Shown piece by piece: positions 24,868 through 32,508 of a stretch of 64,000 nt of DNA (positions are counted from its first letter, which is position 1; each line of letters starts with the position of its first letter). The translations under genes were made by a program, and so were the position numbers. Origin of the DNA: an uncultured Elusimicrobiales bacterium (lineage in GTDB: Bacteria; Elusimicrobiota; Elusimicrobia; Elusimicrobiales; Elusimicrobiaceae); NCBI GenBank assembly GCA_944324645.1, contig CALUXB010000001.1:492837-556836 (forward strand). The letters are read 5' to 3'. The notes under the pieces are model-generated. The model had not been told where the DNA came from. It made no database searches and saw only the letters and a list, made by a program, of their open reading frames with translations.

Positions 24868-25053
24868 ATGGAATGGATACAGACAAACTGGAGTGATGTG
24901 CTCAGCATTATCGGTGCGGTGATTTTGATTATCACCTTGGTGGTCAAGCTAACCTCCACCGACAAAGACGACACCGTATGGGCGCAGGTGCTAAAAGTAC
25001 TTTCGGCCCTGTCGCTGTGCAACCCAGACGGCTCGTTTATTAGCAAGAAATAA
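24868..25053 (+). CDS. Holin-like small membrane protein
   Basis: A 61-residue protein with one strongly hydrophobic segment (VLSIIGAVILIITLVVKL) and a charged C-terminal half (TSTDKDDTVWAQVLKVLSAL). Size, single helix and position between endolysin and spanin genes fit a holin or pinholin. AAGGAG precedes the start; the stop shares a base with the next ATG. The functional assignment is by context. Confidence 0.7.
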   Translation: MEWIQTNWSDVLSIIGAVILIITLVVKLTSTDKDDTVWAQVLKVLSALSLCNPDGSFISKK

Positions 25054-25259
25054 TGGGGACGGCCTTAGTAGTATTGACTGTGTGCGGGGGGCTTTTGGCG
25101 TTTGGCGCGGTGTGCTGGCGCGCCGGGCACAAAAGCGCGCAAAACCAAGTGCTTAAAGAGAGGGAAAAAGAAAATGCCAAAGTGGATAAAATTGTTGCCG
25201 CTTATGCTCATCTTAGCCGGGACGAGTGCCTTGAGCGGCTGCGCGGCACTCAGAAGTAA
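25053..25259 (+). CDS. Inner-membrane spanin subunit (Rz-like)
   Basis: A 68-residue protein with an N-terminal membrane anchor (ALVVLTVCGGLLAFGAVCW) and a charged helical periplasmic part. In a +1-shifted frame within it starts a lipoprotein gene (25174), the hallmark embedded Rz/Rz1 arrangement. The pair is expected to fuse inner and outer membranes as the last step of lysis, which only makes sense in a host with an outer membrane. It is shorter than lambda Rz, but many spanins are small. Confidence 0.75.
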   Translation: MGTALVVLTVCGGLLAFGAVCWRAGHKSAQNQVLKEREKENAKVDKIVAAYAHLSRDECLERLRGTQK

Positions 25260-25365
25260 TGCCGCTGTATGCCGCGTGCAATTTGACTATAGTGATGTAG
25301 CCCTGGAGAAGCTTAACTTGCAGAATTTACGTGCACTGGCGGCCTACCAAGAGATATGCCGCTAA
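25174..25365 (+). CDS. Outer-membrane spanin lipoprotein (Rz1-like), start embedded in the Rz gene
   Basis: A 63-residue protein whose ATG lies inside the Rz-like gene in another frame and whose end extends past it. A lipoprotein signal is clear: basic start, hydrophobic core LLPLMLILAGTSA and lipobox L-S-G-C with Cys23, leaving about 41 mature residues. AGAGAGGG lies upstream. Earlier in-frame starts (25102) would put 24 basic residues before the signal, which is unlikely. It lacks the Pro-richness of lambda Rz1 but has the right location and topology. Confidence 0.78.
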   Translation: MPKWIKLLPLMLILAGTSALSGCAALRSNAAVCRVQFDYSDVALEKLNLQNLRALAAYQEICR

Positions 25366-25523
25366 CTGTTCTGCAAACGACGTAGAGCAAAAACGGAGCA
25401 ACATCTTGTCTTTCAGGTTACCGTTTTAGAGAGAGAAAAGTAGGCTTGATTGGTTGGATAAAGGAACCCTTAAAAGTAGGTGCTTGTTATTATCGGTGTT
25501 TGTGTTACTATTTACAGGTATAA

Positions 25524-25551
25524 AAAAACCGCCCGGTAAGGGCGGTTTTTT
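25524..25551. terminator. Bidirectional intrinsic terminator at the right end of the phage block
   Basis: AAAACCGCCC/GGGCGGTTTTTT with a 5-nt loop lies between the converging spanin and pilin genes. About 160 bp of featureless sequence separates it from the spanin stop. Confidence 0.9.
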
Positions 25552-25564
25552 ATTAGACGGTTAA

Positions 25565-26080
25565 TTAAAAGCCCGTATTAGGCGTGGCGTTGCTGGCAAT
25601 CGCTTTGCAGATTTTCAACGCTTCACCCGTAGCGGCCGTGCAGCCCGTGCTGGCTACAGCGCTTCCGCAGCAGCGGGTGGCGGTGCCATCGGTGCTTACA
25701 ATGGTGCCCAAAACATAGTTTGTGCCCCCGCCCGTGCGGGTAGCCGTAATGACATAGGGCTGTGAGGAGGTAGCGGAGGTGCCGCCGCCGCTGGTAGTCA
25801 AAGTATAGTTCTTAGAGCCATAAGCGGTGCAGGCGCCGCCGGTCCCGGTTGTTTTGCAGGGCAGTTCAATATCTAATACGCTCATATCCGTGCCCGGAAA
25901 ATAACCCGTCTGCAAGCGGTAGCGTTCACCGGCATAGCGCAGGTTGGCCATCAAGGTAATAGCTTCCGTTGCGCGGGCTTTTTCTACAGCGGTAGTGTAT
26001 TGCGGCAAGGCAATAGCGGACAGAATGCCGATAATGAGCACCACTACCAGCAATTCAATTAAGGTAAAACCTTTTTTCAT
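25565..26080 (-). CDS. Type IV pilin
   Basis: A 171-residue pilin with the minimal leader MKKG, then [24 protein letters not shown], mature Glu5 and a long N-terminal helix (described here in two pieces: the motif [10 protein letters not shown] and the helix end LSAIALPQY). The variable domain is rich in Gly, Thr and Ser, with Cys pairs including a C-C-G-S motif. An AAAGGAGAGAG ribosome site precedes the ATG, unlike the palindrome-type pilins near 54 kb. The gene stands alone with its own terminator. Which fibre it belongs to is unknown. Confidence 0.85.
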   Translation of the reverse strand: MKKGFTLIELLVVVLIIGILSAIALPQYTTAVEKARATEAITLMANLRYAGERYRLQTGYFPGTDMSVLDIELPCKTTGTGGACTAYGSKNYTLTTSGGGTSATSSQPYVITATRTGGGTNYVLGTIVSTDGTATRCCGSAVASTGCTAATGEALKICKAIASNATPNTGF

Positions 26081-26258
26081 AACTCTCTCCTTTAGCTACA
26101 AACTGGGCACCAAATAGTGCTCTTAAATAGTATAGCAAAAAAATAAAAAAAAGCAACATAAAGAAAAATCTTAAACTCTACGTGCTGCTTGGGTGTCTTT
26201 GTTAAGTTTAGATTGTTTTTTGTTGGGCTGGGTTTAGACCCCCAAAACGCTTTCTGCT

Positions 26259-26723
26259 TTAGAAAGTGCAACGGGTGCCTGAAAAGCTCTGGGAGTCACA
26301 ATTGGCAACTCCGGAAATAGCTCTGCAGACAGAGGTGCTTCCCATACAGTAACGTGAAGGGGTCATCGTGCCGGTCGTTTCATCGCGGAAAACCTCTTGG
26401 TATAGAGTATAGAAATTGGAATCACTTTGATCTATGCCAATAGGAAAAGCAACCACAGAGAAAGGATTCTGATAAGACATCAGACTGATTGAATAGTATT
26501 TTCCGGTGGTTTGCGCCTCTAAAAGATTTAAGTTGGAAGGCCAGTCCCCGTTAGTGAGCCGGTAAAGTTCTGCTTCTTTATGGATTTTGTCCATAAGGAC
26601 CATTGCCTCTGGTACGCGGGCTTTTAATACGGCTCTTTGATATTGCGGCAAGGCAATAGCGGACAGAATGCCGATAATGAGCACCACTACCAGCAATTCA
26701 ATCAAGGTAAAACCTTTATTCAT
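26259..26723 (-). CDS. Type IV pilin
   Basis: A 154-residue pilin beginning [10 protein letters not shown] with the same helix as its neighbour at 25565 but a different globular domain holding four Cys toward the C terminus (around [10 protein letters not shown] and [12 protein letters not shown]). I use ATG 26723, preceded by AAAGGAGAGCG, instead of an in-frame start seven codons upstream. DNA encoding the first 30 residues is nearly identical to that of the neighbouring pilin, so the two are likely paralogues that diverged in the exposed part. Confidence 0.85.
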   Translation of the reverse strand: MNKGFTLIELLVVVLIIGILSAIALPQYQRAVLKARVPEAMVLMDKIHKEAELYRLTNGDWPSNLNLLEAQTTGKYYSISLMSYQNPFSVVAFPIGIDQSDSNFYTLYQEVFRDETTGTMTPSRYCMGSTSVCRAISGVANCDSQSFSGTRCTF

Positions 26724-26880
26724 AACGCTCTCCTTTAAACACAAAATAACTACATCTGAGGGTGTTTGTTTAAGTATAACAAAAACTCAAGAAATAAAGA
26801 AATACTGAGTAGATACAAAGACTTATATCTACCCAATATAGTTTAGCATAAATACCTAAATTATCAAGGATTTGTATTAT

Positions 26881-26915
26881 TTGGAGCAAAAGGGAAAAAT
26901 TGATACCATATAACT
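26881..26915 (+). promoter_or_regulatory. Predicted leaderless promoter of the O-antigen-ligase gene
   Basis: TTGGAG (26881-26886), a 17-nt spacer ending in TGA, TACCAT (26904-26909), then only 6 nt (ATAACT) before ATG 26916. The predicted transcription start coincides with the start codon. The nearest AGGG is more than 20 nt from the ATG, too far to act as a ribosome site. Confidence 0.45.
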
Positions 26916-29300
26916 ATGGCCAAACATTCCACCAAAAACAAAAGAAATCACGCTTCTGCCGGTATGCCCCCAGCCCGTACAACCTTAAAGGCGGAGGCGG
27001 TTCGGCAATCTTTGCCGATGCCGCGTGCCTCTGCCAGCGTTCCAGGCGCTTCCCAGCGTTTTGTTTCTTTTATAGACCAAGCTCTTTCTTGGGGGCTGGG
27101 GCTTTTGTGTTTGTTGGTATCGGTCTGTTTTTACACGGGTACATATGATACGGCCTTTGTCAAGATTACCTTGTTGCAAACGGGTGGGATTGTTTTGTCG
27201 GCTCTGTGGATTTCTTTGTTGGTTGTTCAAAAACGCTGGCCTTTTTCCCGCTGCAGCTGGCCGTGGCTGTTGCCGTTTGTTATATATTTCGGGTGGAATT
27301 TTTTGATTTATGTCCTTTCCCCGTACAAAGCGGAAGGGTTTGATGAATTCTTGCGCTATGTGCTTTATTTTCTTTTGGGGTGGTGTGTGTTGGACCGCTT
27401 TACCAAGGAGTCTGCGCGCATATTAACCAAATGTATTGTGCTGGCGGCTTGGATTTCTGCATTGTATGGGTTGGTGCAGGTGTTGGACCGCTGGCTGCCG
27501 GGAATAGATATGCTGCCCTGGAGAGGGTTTTTCGGCACGCGTATTTTCTCCACGCACGCTAACCCGAATTTCTTTGCTGACTTTTTGGTCTTTTCTTCTT
27601 TTATCGTATTAGTAGAATTTTTGCGTACCCGACAGAAACGGCTGTTGCTGCTTTTGGGAGTAGCGGCGGTGGATTTGTTCTTTACGGAAAGTAAAGGCGC
27701 TTGGGTAGGGTTTGCTGCATCAGCAGTGTTTTTTGTTGTACTGTTTAGCAACGCTGCAAGCGGTTGGGTGCGCAAACATTTACGCCTGGTGAATGCCGCC
27801 GCCATCGTTCTTTTATTGGGGGCGGCTTTATTGGTAGGCGTGTATGCATCCAAACGCTTCCAATCGGTCAGCTTCCGTGCTTATACGTGGGCCAGCACCT
27901 TTGCGATGGTGCAGGACCGCCCGGTCATAGGCACCGGGGTGGGCAGTTTTAAAACGATTTATCCGGCCTACCGCAAGCCGCAAATCTTTTATATAGAAAA
28001 GGCGCACAATAACGAAACACAACACGCAGAAAATGAATATTTGGAACAATGGGCCACCGCGGGCACGGCGGGGTTGGCTATTTTCTTGTGGCTTTTATTT
28101 TTTGTGCTCTACAGCGGGGTGCGCGCATTAAAGAGCCAAACGCAGACGGCCCAGGCTGCGGGGAAAAAATGGGACGATTCTTCTTGGTGGCTTTTAGGGT
28201 ATTTGGCGGCATTTTTTGGGATTATGGTACATAGCTTTTTTGATATCAGTATCCGCTTTGTATCCACGGGCCTGTTCTTTGCGCTGTTTGCCGCGCTGAT
28301 TGTGCGGCTGTCTATGCCGCAGGATATGGCGCAGCCTTGTTATGGGGCGGAGGTTCCGTCCCGCCATCGGGGATGGTTGTTGCTGTGGCGTTTAGTATTG
28401 ACGGCCGCGGCAGTATGGCTGGCGGGGTATTTTATTTATATGTTTGCGCAAACGGCGGGAAATGCCGGTGTGAAAAACGTGGGGGAAGGGCTGCTGCGCG
28501 CGGTGGCGTGGGGAGTGTTGTGCCTCTTGGCGCTAGGCGGCATATGGCTGTATGTGCGTGCGGCCTTTTTAGCCCAGTGGGCGCGGGTGCCGTTTATTTT
28601 ACTGCTTAGCATTTGGCCTTTGCAGTTTGTGTACGGCTTTTTTCTTTCTGACCATTTTTATGGCATAGCGGCGGAGTTTTCCCGCCGGCAAATATTTGAC
28701 GGCGCGCTGGAGTATTATGACAAAGCTATAAAATATAATCCGCTGAATGCTTCTTACTACCAGTACCGTTCCTATATTTTGCGTCAAACACAGGATTTGC
28801 AGCGTTCGTATTCTCCCGTAAAAGGAGACGTCACACCATTGCCGGGCCAAACTTTGCTCAATGATTATGACCGGGCCTTGCGGGATTTGAACATCGTTTT
28901 AAAACGGGCGCCTAACCACGCGCTGCTGCACCAGGCGTTTGGGGAGTTTTACTATACCTATGCCGTTCTTTTTACCAAACTTTCCCAAACGGCTCCATTA
29001 GCGTATCAACGGCAAGAGTATGAAAAAAAAGCGGTGGAAAATATGGAGTTAGCTAAAAAGAGTTTTCGCTATTCTCTGCTTTTAGATCCCGTCAATGTGG
29101 CTACCTATGTGCATATGACCAGTATTGCTATGATGGAACGGGACCCGGCAGGGGCGCAAGCGTGGATAGATGCCTATCGCCGCGGCCCGGAGGGCGTAAC
29201 AGAGCCGGAATTTTTGCAAACCCACCAGCACGAGCCGCGTTTGGAGCAAATGGAGCAGCGTTTGCGCCAGCCTCCGTTTAATTATATGACGGAGAAATAA
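26916..29300 (+). CDS. O-antigen ligase (WaaL/Wzy-type) membrane protein with C-terminal TPR region
   Basis: A 794-residue protein. Residues 1-45 are basic and soluble. About a dozen hydrophobic helices follow to residue about 580, with the O-antigen ligase signature region around FSTHANPNFFADFLVF and FTESKGAWVGFAAS and a long periplasmic loop containing VIGTGVGSFKTIYPAYRK and the charged motif HAENEYLEQWATAG. The C-terminal 200 residues are soluble and TPR-like (ALEYYDKAIKYNPLNASYY). The family transfers lipid-linked glycans to lipid A core or, in the PglL/PilO branch, to pilins. Lying next to pilin genes, either acceptor is possible; the sequence does not decide. Confidence 0.83.
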   Translation: MAKHSTKNKRNHASAGMPPARTTLKAEAVRQSLPMPRASASVPGASQRFVSFIDQALSWGLGLLCLLVSVCFYTGTYDTAFVKITLLQTGGIVLSALWISLLVVQKRWPFSRCSWPWLLPFVIYFGWNFLIYVLSPYKAEGFDEFLRYVLYFLLGWCVLDRFTKESARILTKCIVLAAWISALYGLVQVLDRWLPGIDMLPWRGFFGTRIFSTHANPNFFADFLVFSSFIVLVEFLRTRQKRLLLLLGVAAVDLFFTESKGAWVGFAASAVFFVVLFSNAASGWVRKHLRLVNAAAIVLLLGAALLVGVYASKRFQSVSFRAYTWASTFAMVQDRPVIGTGVGSFKTIYPAYRKPQIFYIEKAHNNETQHAENEYLEQWATAGTAGLAIFLWLLFFVLYSGVRALKSQTQTAQAAGKKWDDSSWWLLGYLAAFFGIMVHSFFDISIRFVSTGLFFALFAALIVRLSMPQDMAQPCYGAEVPSRHRGWLLLWRLVLTAAAVWLAGYFIYMFAQTAGNAGVKNVGEGLLRAVAWGVLCLLALGGIWLYVRAAFLAQWARVPFILLLSIWPLQFVYGFFLSDHFYGIAAEFSRRQIFDGALEYYDKAIKYNPLNASYYQYRSYILRQTQDLQRSYSPVKGDVTPLPGQTLLNDYDRALRDLNIVLKRAPNHALLHQAFGEFYYTYAVLFTKLSQTAPLAYQRQEYEKKAVENMELAKKSFRYSLLLDPVNVATYVHMTSIAMMERDPAGAQAWIDAYRRGPEGVTEPEFLQTHQHEPRLEQMEQRLRQPPFNYMTEK

Positions 29301-29430
29301 TCTTTTGAGCTTTTGGCGGAGCTTGCTGCCGGGGCAGTGAAGCTGGAACGGGCACAGACGGGGTTTGGCCGCCGCGCCACAGACAGAAAAACCGGAAGGG
29401 ATTATTTCCGTCTGAGAAAATAAGAAACTG

Positions 29431-29459
29431 GTGCAAAGTCTATCTGTTTTTTGTAAAAT
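29431..29459 (+). promoter_or_regulatory. Possible tRNA promoter
   Basis: GTGCAA (29431-29436), 17-nt spacer, TAAAAT (29454-29459). The -10 box is good and the -35 poor. It lies 24 bp before the tRNA gene, a suitable distance. Confidence 0.4.
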
Positions 29460-29483
29460 ATATTTGTAGTTGAAACCGATTTT

Positions 29484-29556
29484 GCCAAGATAGCTCAGCT
29501 GGTAGAGCAGCCGCTTCGTAAGCGGCAGGTCCGGGGTTCGATCCCCCGTCTTGGCT
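29484..29556 (+). tRNA. tRNA-Thr (anticodon CGT)
   Basis: A complete cloverleaf: acceptor GCCAAGA/TCTTGGC, D stem GCTC/GAGC, anticodon stem GCCGC/GCGGC with loop TTCGTAA (anticodon CGT, reads ACG), T stem CGGGG/CCCCG with TTCGATC loop, discriminator T. CCA is not encoded. A terminator follows 9 bp later. No integrase or att-like duplication is seen beside it. Confidence 0.96.
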
Positions 29557-29564
29557 TATTTTAC

Positions 29565-29587
29565 AGCCCGCGTAAGCGGGCTTTTTT
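29565..29587 (+). terminator. Intrinsic terminator of tRNA-Thr
   Basis: AGCCCGC-GTAA-GCGGGCT followed by six T directly after the tRNA. Confidence 0.92.
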
Positions 29588-29631
29588 ATTAGGCAACTAG
29601 GGCGGGATTGCGCAGAGCTTTAAGCCAAGAA

Positions 29632-29653
29632 GCACACCAACTGCTTGGTGTGC
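29632..29653. repeat. Perfect hairpin in an otherwise empty 275-bp gap
   Basis: GCACACCAA-CTGC-TTGGTGTGC, nine perfect pairs with a 4-nt loop and no T-run. The surrounding 29588-29862 holds no credible gene. Confidence 0.5.
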
Positions 29654-29862
29654 GGCGGGGGATTGAAAGGCGCCACACTGTTTTTGTTTGAGCAGAAATG
29701 TGCCAGGAGAATACTTTTTCTAAAAGGCCAAATCCATTGCTCCACGAGGAGCAGAAAGTTCATTGGGACCTTTGCCGAGAAAGAGACACAAAGTCAGTCC
29801 GCCCCTTGAGAGCTTGGCAGAAAGAGAGCGCGAAATCATTTACTTTCTCCACCCTTACACAC

Positions 29863-29890
29863 AAAAAACCCCGCCGAAGCGGGGTTTTTT
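29863..29890. terminator. Intrinsic terminator of the SPFH-NfeD operon
   Basis: AAAAAACCCCGC-CGAA-GCGGGGTTTTTT, symmetric and so active in both directions; it lies 15 bp after the stop of the SPFH gene. Confidence 0.92.
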
Positions 29891-29904
29891 ATAGCAAGCA
29901 GTCT

Positions 29905-30912
29905 TTATTTGGTTTGCGGTGCACCGCCGGTTAAATCTTTAATGGCAGCCACGGCGCCCAGCACATTGCTGGCTTCATAGGGCATATAAATAATTTTATT
30001 GTCTTTGCCTTCCGTCATTTTGGTCAGAGCTTCAATGTATTTCAAAGACACCTGATAGCTGGCGGGGTTGGCGCTTTGCCCAATGCCGGAGGCGATGATG
30101 CGTACGGCCTCGGCCTCGGCGTTGGCTACTTTAATTTTCGCCTCCGCGATACCCTCCGCCTGCAAAATGGCGGCCTGTTTCATACCTTCAGCTTTTTTAA
30201 TTTCTGCTTCGCGCACGGCTTCGGCTTTTAAGATTTGGGAGGTTTTCAACCCTTCCGCTTCCGTTACGGTGGCGCGGCGGTCGCGTTCGGCTTTCATTTG
30301 TTTTTCCATCGCTTCGCGGATGGCGGAGGGGGGAATAATATCCTGCAATTCCACCCGGTTGACTTTAACGCCCCATTTGTTAGAGGCATTATCCAATGTA
30401 ACCAACAGTTTGCTGTTGATTTTTTCGCGGGCGGTGTAAGTCTGGTCCAAGTCTAATTCGCCAAAGATGTTGCGCAGCGTGGTCTGCGTCAGTTTCTCAA
30501 TGGCGGTGGGCAAAGATTCCACTTCGTAAGAGGCCTTGACAGGGTCGGTGATTTGGAAATAGAGTACCGCGCTGATTTCAATGGTGGCATTGTCGCGCGT
30601 AATGACGCTTTGGCGCGGGAAATCATACACCGTTTCACGCATATCAATAACGCTGCGCATTTCCATATACGGCACGGAATGCGGGCGGCCGCTGGCGTCT
30701 AAAAATTCGCGGCTGCTGCGCCATTCCATCAGGTGCGGCTTATCCATAATGGGGATAATCCAGTTAATACCCGGATAAAGCACCCCGTGGAATTTGCCGA
30801 AGCGCTCCACAATAACCACCTGTGCCTGATCCACAATTTTGATACCTTTTGCAATCAGCACAATGGCGAAAAAAACCAATACTGTCAGAAATACAACGTA
30901 TAAATCCGTCAT
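29905..30912 (-). CDS. SPFH/Band 7 (stomatin-prohibitin, QmcA-like) membrane protein
   Basis: A 335-residue protein with an N-terminal membrane anchor (LYVVFLTVLVFFAIVLIAKG), a Band 7 domain (about 22-200: QAQVVIVERFGKFHGVL, then EMRSVIDMRETVYDFP and ITRDNATIEISAVLYFQI), and a long Ala/Glu-rich helix with repeated K-A-E-A/G units (about 205-275). These proteins form oligomeric membrane microdomain cages. The NfeD gene upstream overlaps it by 4 bp, the usual partner arrangement, so the two products probably work together in the inner membrane. The nearest described type is QmcA/stomatin rather than HflK/HflC. Confidence 0.92.
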   Translation of the reverse strand: MTDLYVVFLTVLVFFAIVLIAKGIKIVDQAQVVIVERFGKFHGVLYPGINWIIPIMDKPHLMEWRSSREFLDASGRPHSVPYMEMRSVIDMRETVYDFPRQSVITRDNATIEISAVLYFQITDPVKASYEVESLPTAIEKLTQTTLRNIFGELDLDQTYTAREKINSKLLVTLDNASNKWGVKVNRVELQDIIPPSAIREAMEKQMKAERDRRATVTEAEGLKTSQILKAEAVREAEIKKAEGMKQAAILQAEGIAEAKIKVANAEAEAVRIIASGIGQSANPASYQVSLKYIEALTKMTEGKDNKIIYMPYEASNVLGAVAAIKDLTGGAPQTK

Positions 30913-31355
30913 TCTTTTTCTCCTCCGTTTTGAATAGGTGTTACAAAAAGCGTATTTCCTTCCACTTTCTCTACCCGCACCTCCGAGCCTTTTTTAGCCG
31001 GGGCAGAAAAGCAAGCACGCCAGTTATCCCCGTCGGTCTGTACGCGCCCAATATTGTCTTGTCCTTCCGGCTCTGCCAGTACAATAACCATACGCCCAAT
31101 CAGCGCGTCCACATTCATTTTTACATTTTTGTTTTTATGGTAGAGATGTTTTAAGGCCAGCGGGCGTATGCCCACAAACAAAGCCAGGGACAATGCAATA
31201 AAAATAACAACCTGCCACCCCAGGCTTAACCCCAGCCAAGACGCCACAGAAGCGCCCAACAGGCCCAGCCCAAAACACGTCAGCGAAAAGTCCATCGTGA
31301 ACAATTCGCCTATAAAACACATCACGCCCAAGATAAGATAGACGTAATAAGCCAC
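30909..31355 (-). CDS. NfeD-like membrane protein
   Basis: A 148-residue short-form NfeD. The N-terminal half holds three hydrophobic helices (YVYLILGVMCFIGELF and on to WQVVIFIALSLALFVG), followed by a soluble OB-fold domain (about 80-142) with G-R-M-V-I-V-L and R-V-E-K-V-E-G-N-T-L-F-V. The family pairs with SPFH proteins, and here the gene overlaps the downstream SPFH start by 4 bp. It lacks the ClpP-type protease domain of long NfeD proteins. An AGGAGG site precedes the start. Confidence 0.88.
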   Translation of the reverse strand: MAYYVYLILGVMCFIGELFTMDFSLTCFGLGLLGASVASWLGLSLGWQVVIFIALSLALFVGIRPLALKHLYHKNKNVKMNVDALIGRMVIVLAEPEGQDNIGRVQTDGDNWRACFSAPAKKGSEVRVEKVEGNTLFVTPIQNGGEKE

Positions 31356-31376
31356 TTTTTCCTCCTTACAGGAAAA

Positions 31377-32222
31377 TTAATTTTTTAAAATATCCATATA
31401 CCGGCGCAGGTAAGACAAGCGCCGTTCATCGCGCAGTTTGTTGAGGATAAAAATTATATTGGCTAAAAAGCGCCGCAGCAGCGCACGGGAAGAAAGCGGT
31501 ATGGCAAAAGCGTTGCTCCATTCCAGGTTGCGCGAGAAAATATAGTCTTTGCAATCGTTTAAGGTAAGCAGTTTGCCCTGATCGGCCGGGTCAGCAAACA
31601 GCATTTCTTCGCCGTTGTCCGGGGTGAAGCAGGCCAATACACGGCCCGCCATATCCACCACGCCGCTGTCTAAGCCAAAGCGCGAGCCTATCACCGCATA
31701 CAAACAGGCCATACATAAAGCCGAGCCTTGTTTTTTCTGCACAAAACGCCCAAAAGAAACGTCTTTAATGTCGTGGGCGGCGGGCAACACGGTAAAGCCC
31801 TGCGCGCGGTAAAAGAAACGGCTGAGTGTATTGCTGATTTCCGCCGGGCCGGTGCAGTTGGCCAGCAACGGGCGGAGCATTACGCAGAAAGAATCCAAAT
31901 GGTTGGTAATTTCATCGCGGCTGACGGCCGGATTGACAAAGCGGGATACAATAGCCAGCCCTTCTTCTAAATCCGGGTTGATTTTGCCGCTGAAGCGGGC
32001 GCAGGCGCCGGCCAATTCTTCCCAGCAGACTTCTTCCATCGCACAGATCAACGCCGCCGGCACGGAGGAATGAAAGTCCCGCTCAATGACTTCGTGCAGC
32101 TCCTGCGGCTGCTCTTTAATCACGCGGGCCAGCTCTTGGCGCAAGGTTTCGGCCCGGGGGCCGGTTTCTCCGTCCAAGAGTTCAATTAATGCTTTAATAT
32201 GGTTGTTCTCCGTTGTCGGCAT
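31377..32222 (-). CDS. SirB1-like transglutaminase-fold family protein
   Basis: A 281-residue protein. The middle part (about 115-215) matches the SirB1/transglutaminase-like core: LSRFFYRAQGF, then K-K-Q-G-S-A-L-C-M-A-C-L-Y-A-V-I-G-S-R-F, equivalent to the family's G-x-P-I-S-L helix, and a later MAGRVLACF strand. Function is unknown for the family. Unlike typical SirB1 there is no clear C-terminal TPR region. It lies upstream of NfeD with a 21-bp gap. The start has no Shine-Dalgarno sequence and instead a -10 box six bases before the ATG. Confidence 0.68.
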   Translation of the reverse strand: MPTTENNHIKALIELLDGETGPRAETLRQELARVIKEQPQELHEVIERDFHSSVPAALICAMEEVCWEELAGACARFSGKINPDLEEGLAIVSRFVNPAVSRDEITNHLDSFCVMLRPLLANCTGPAEISNTLSRFFYRAQGFTVLPAAHDIKDVSFGRFVQKKQGSALCMACLYAVIGSRFGLDSGVVDMAGRVLACFTPDNGEEMLFADPADQGKLLTLNDCKDYIFSRNLEWSNAFAIPLSSRALLRRFLANIIFILNKLRDERRLSYLRRYMDILKN

Positions 32223-32237
32223 ATTTATAACATAGCA
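32223..32237 (-). promoter_or_regulatory. Predicted leaderless promoter of the SirB1-like gene
   Basis: On the - strand TGC (32237-32235) and TATGTT (32234-32229) are followed by ATAAAT and then the ATG at 32222. An extended -10 so close to the start codon predicts transcription from about the ATG. No purine-rich ribosome site is present. Confidence 0.5.
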
Positions 32238-32463
32238 AATTTAAGGAAATTTGTGGGGAATTTTTCCGGGGGAATTTCAGACGGTTTTTATTGGTGTTTG
32301 CGGCGGAAGAGTGAAATGTCTGCGCCGGGCCCAGCTGTGTTTGTGGCGCAACTTGCTTTTAGGAGAGAGCGGGAAATAGAAAAAAGCAAATCCTCTCCGG
32401 GCGGAGCTGCCGGCGGGGACATTTTGCACGAGGTGGCAACTTGTTTTGCCGGTGCGAAAATAT

Positions 32464-32494
32464 AAAAAACCCCCAGTTAAACCGGGGGTTTTTC
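32464..32494. terminator. Intrinsic terminator of the OmpA-family lipoprotein gene
   Basis: AAAAAACCCCC and GGGGGTTTTT around a 9-nt loop, 15 bp after the gene's stop on the - strand. Confidence 0.88.
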
Positions 32495-32508
32495 TGCCGG
32501 GGAAAAAG

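Noticed and set aside
6371-25565. Possible att direct repeats flanking the phage block
   Set aside because: The only match I found between the flanks is TAGGCTTG (near 6456 and 25442), 8 bp, expected by chance. No integrase or tRNA lies at either edge.
29484-29556. tRNA-Thr as a phage integration site
   Set aside because: It is 4 kb from the phage block, with host genes in between and no partial tRNA duplicate seen elsewhere.
29698-29934. 78-residue frame after tRNA-Thr
   Set aside because: It runs through a terminator and into the end of the SPFH gene on the other strand; no ribosome site.
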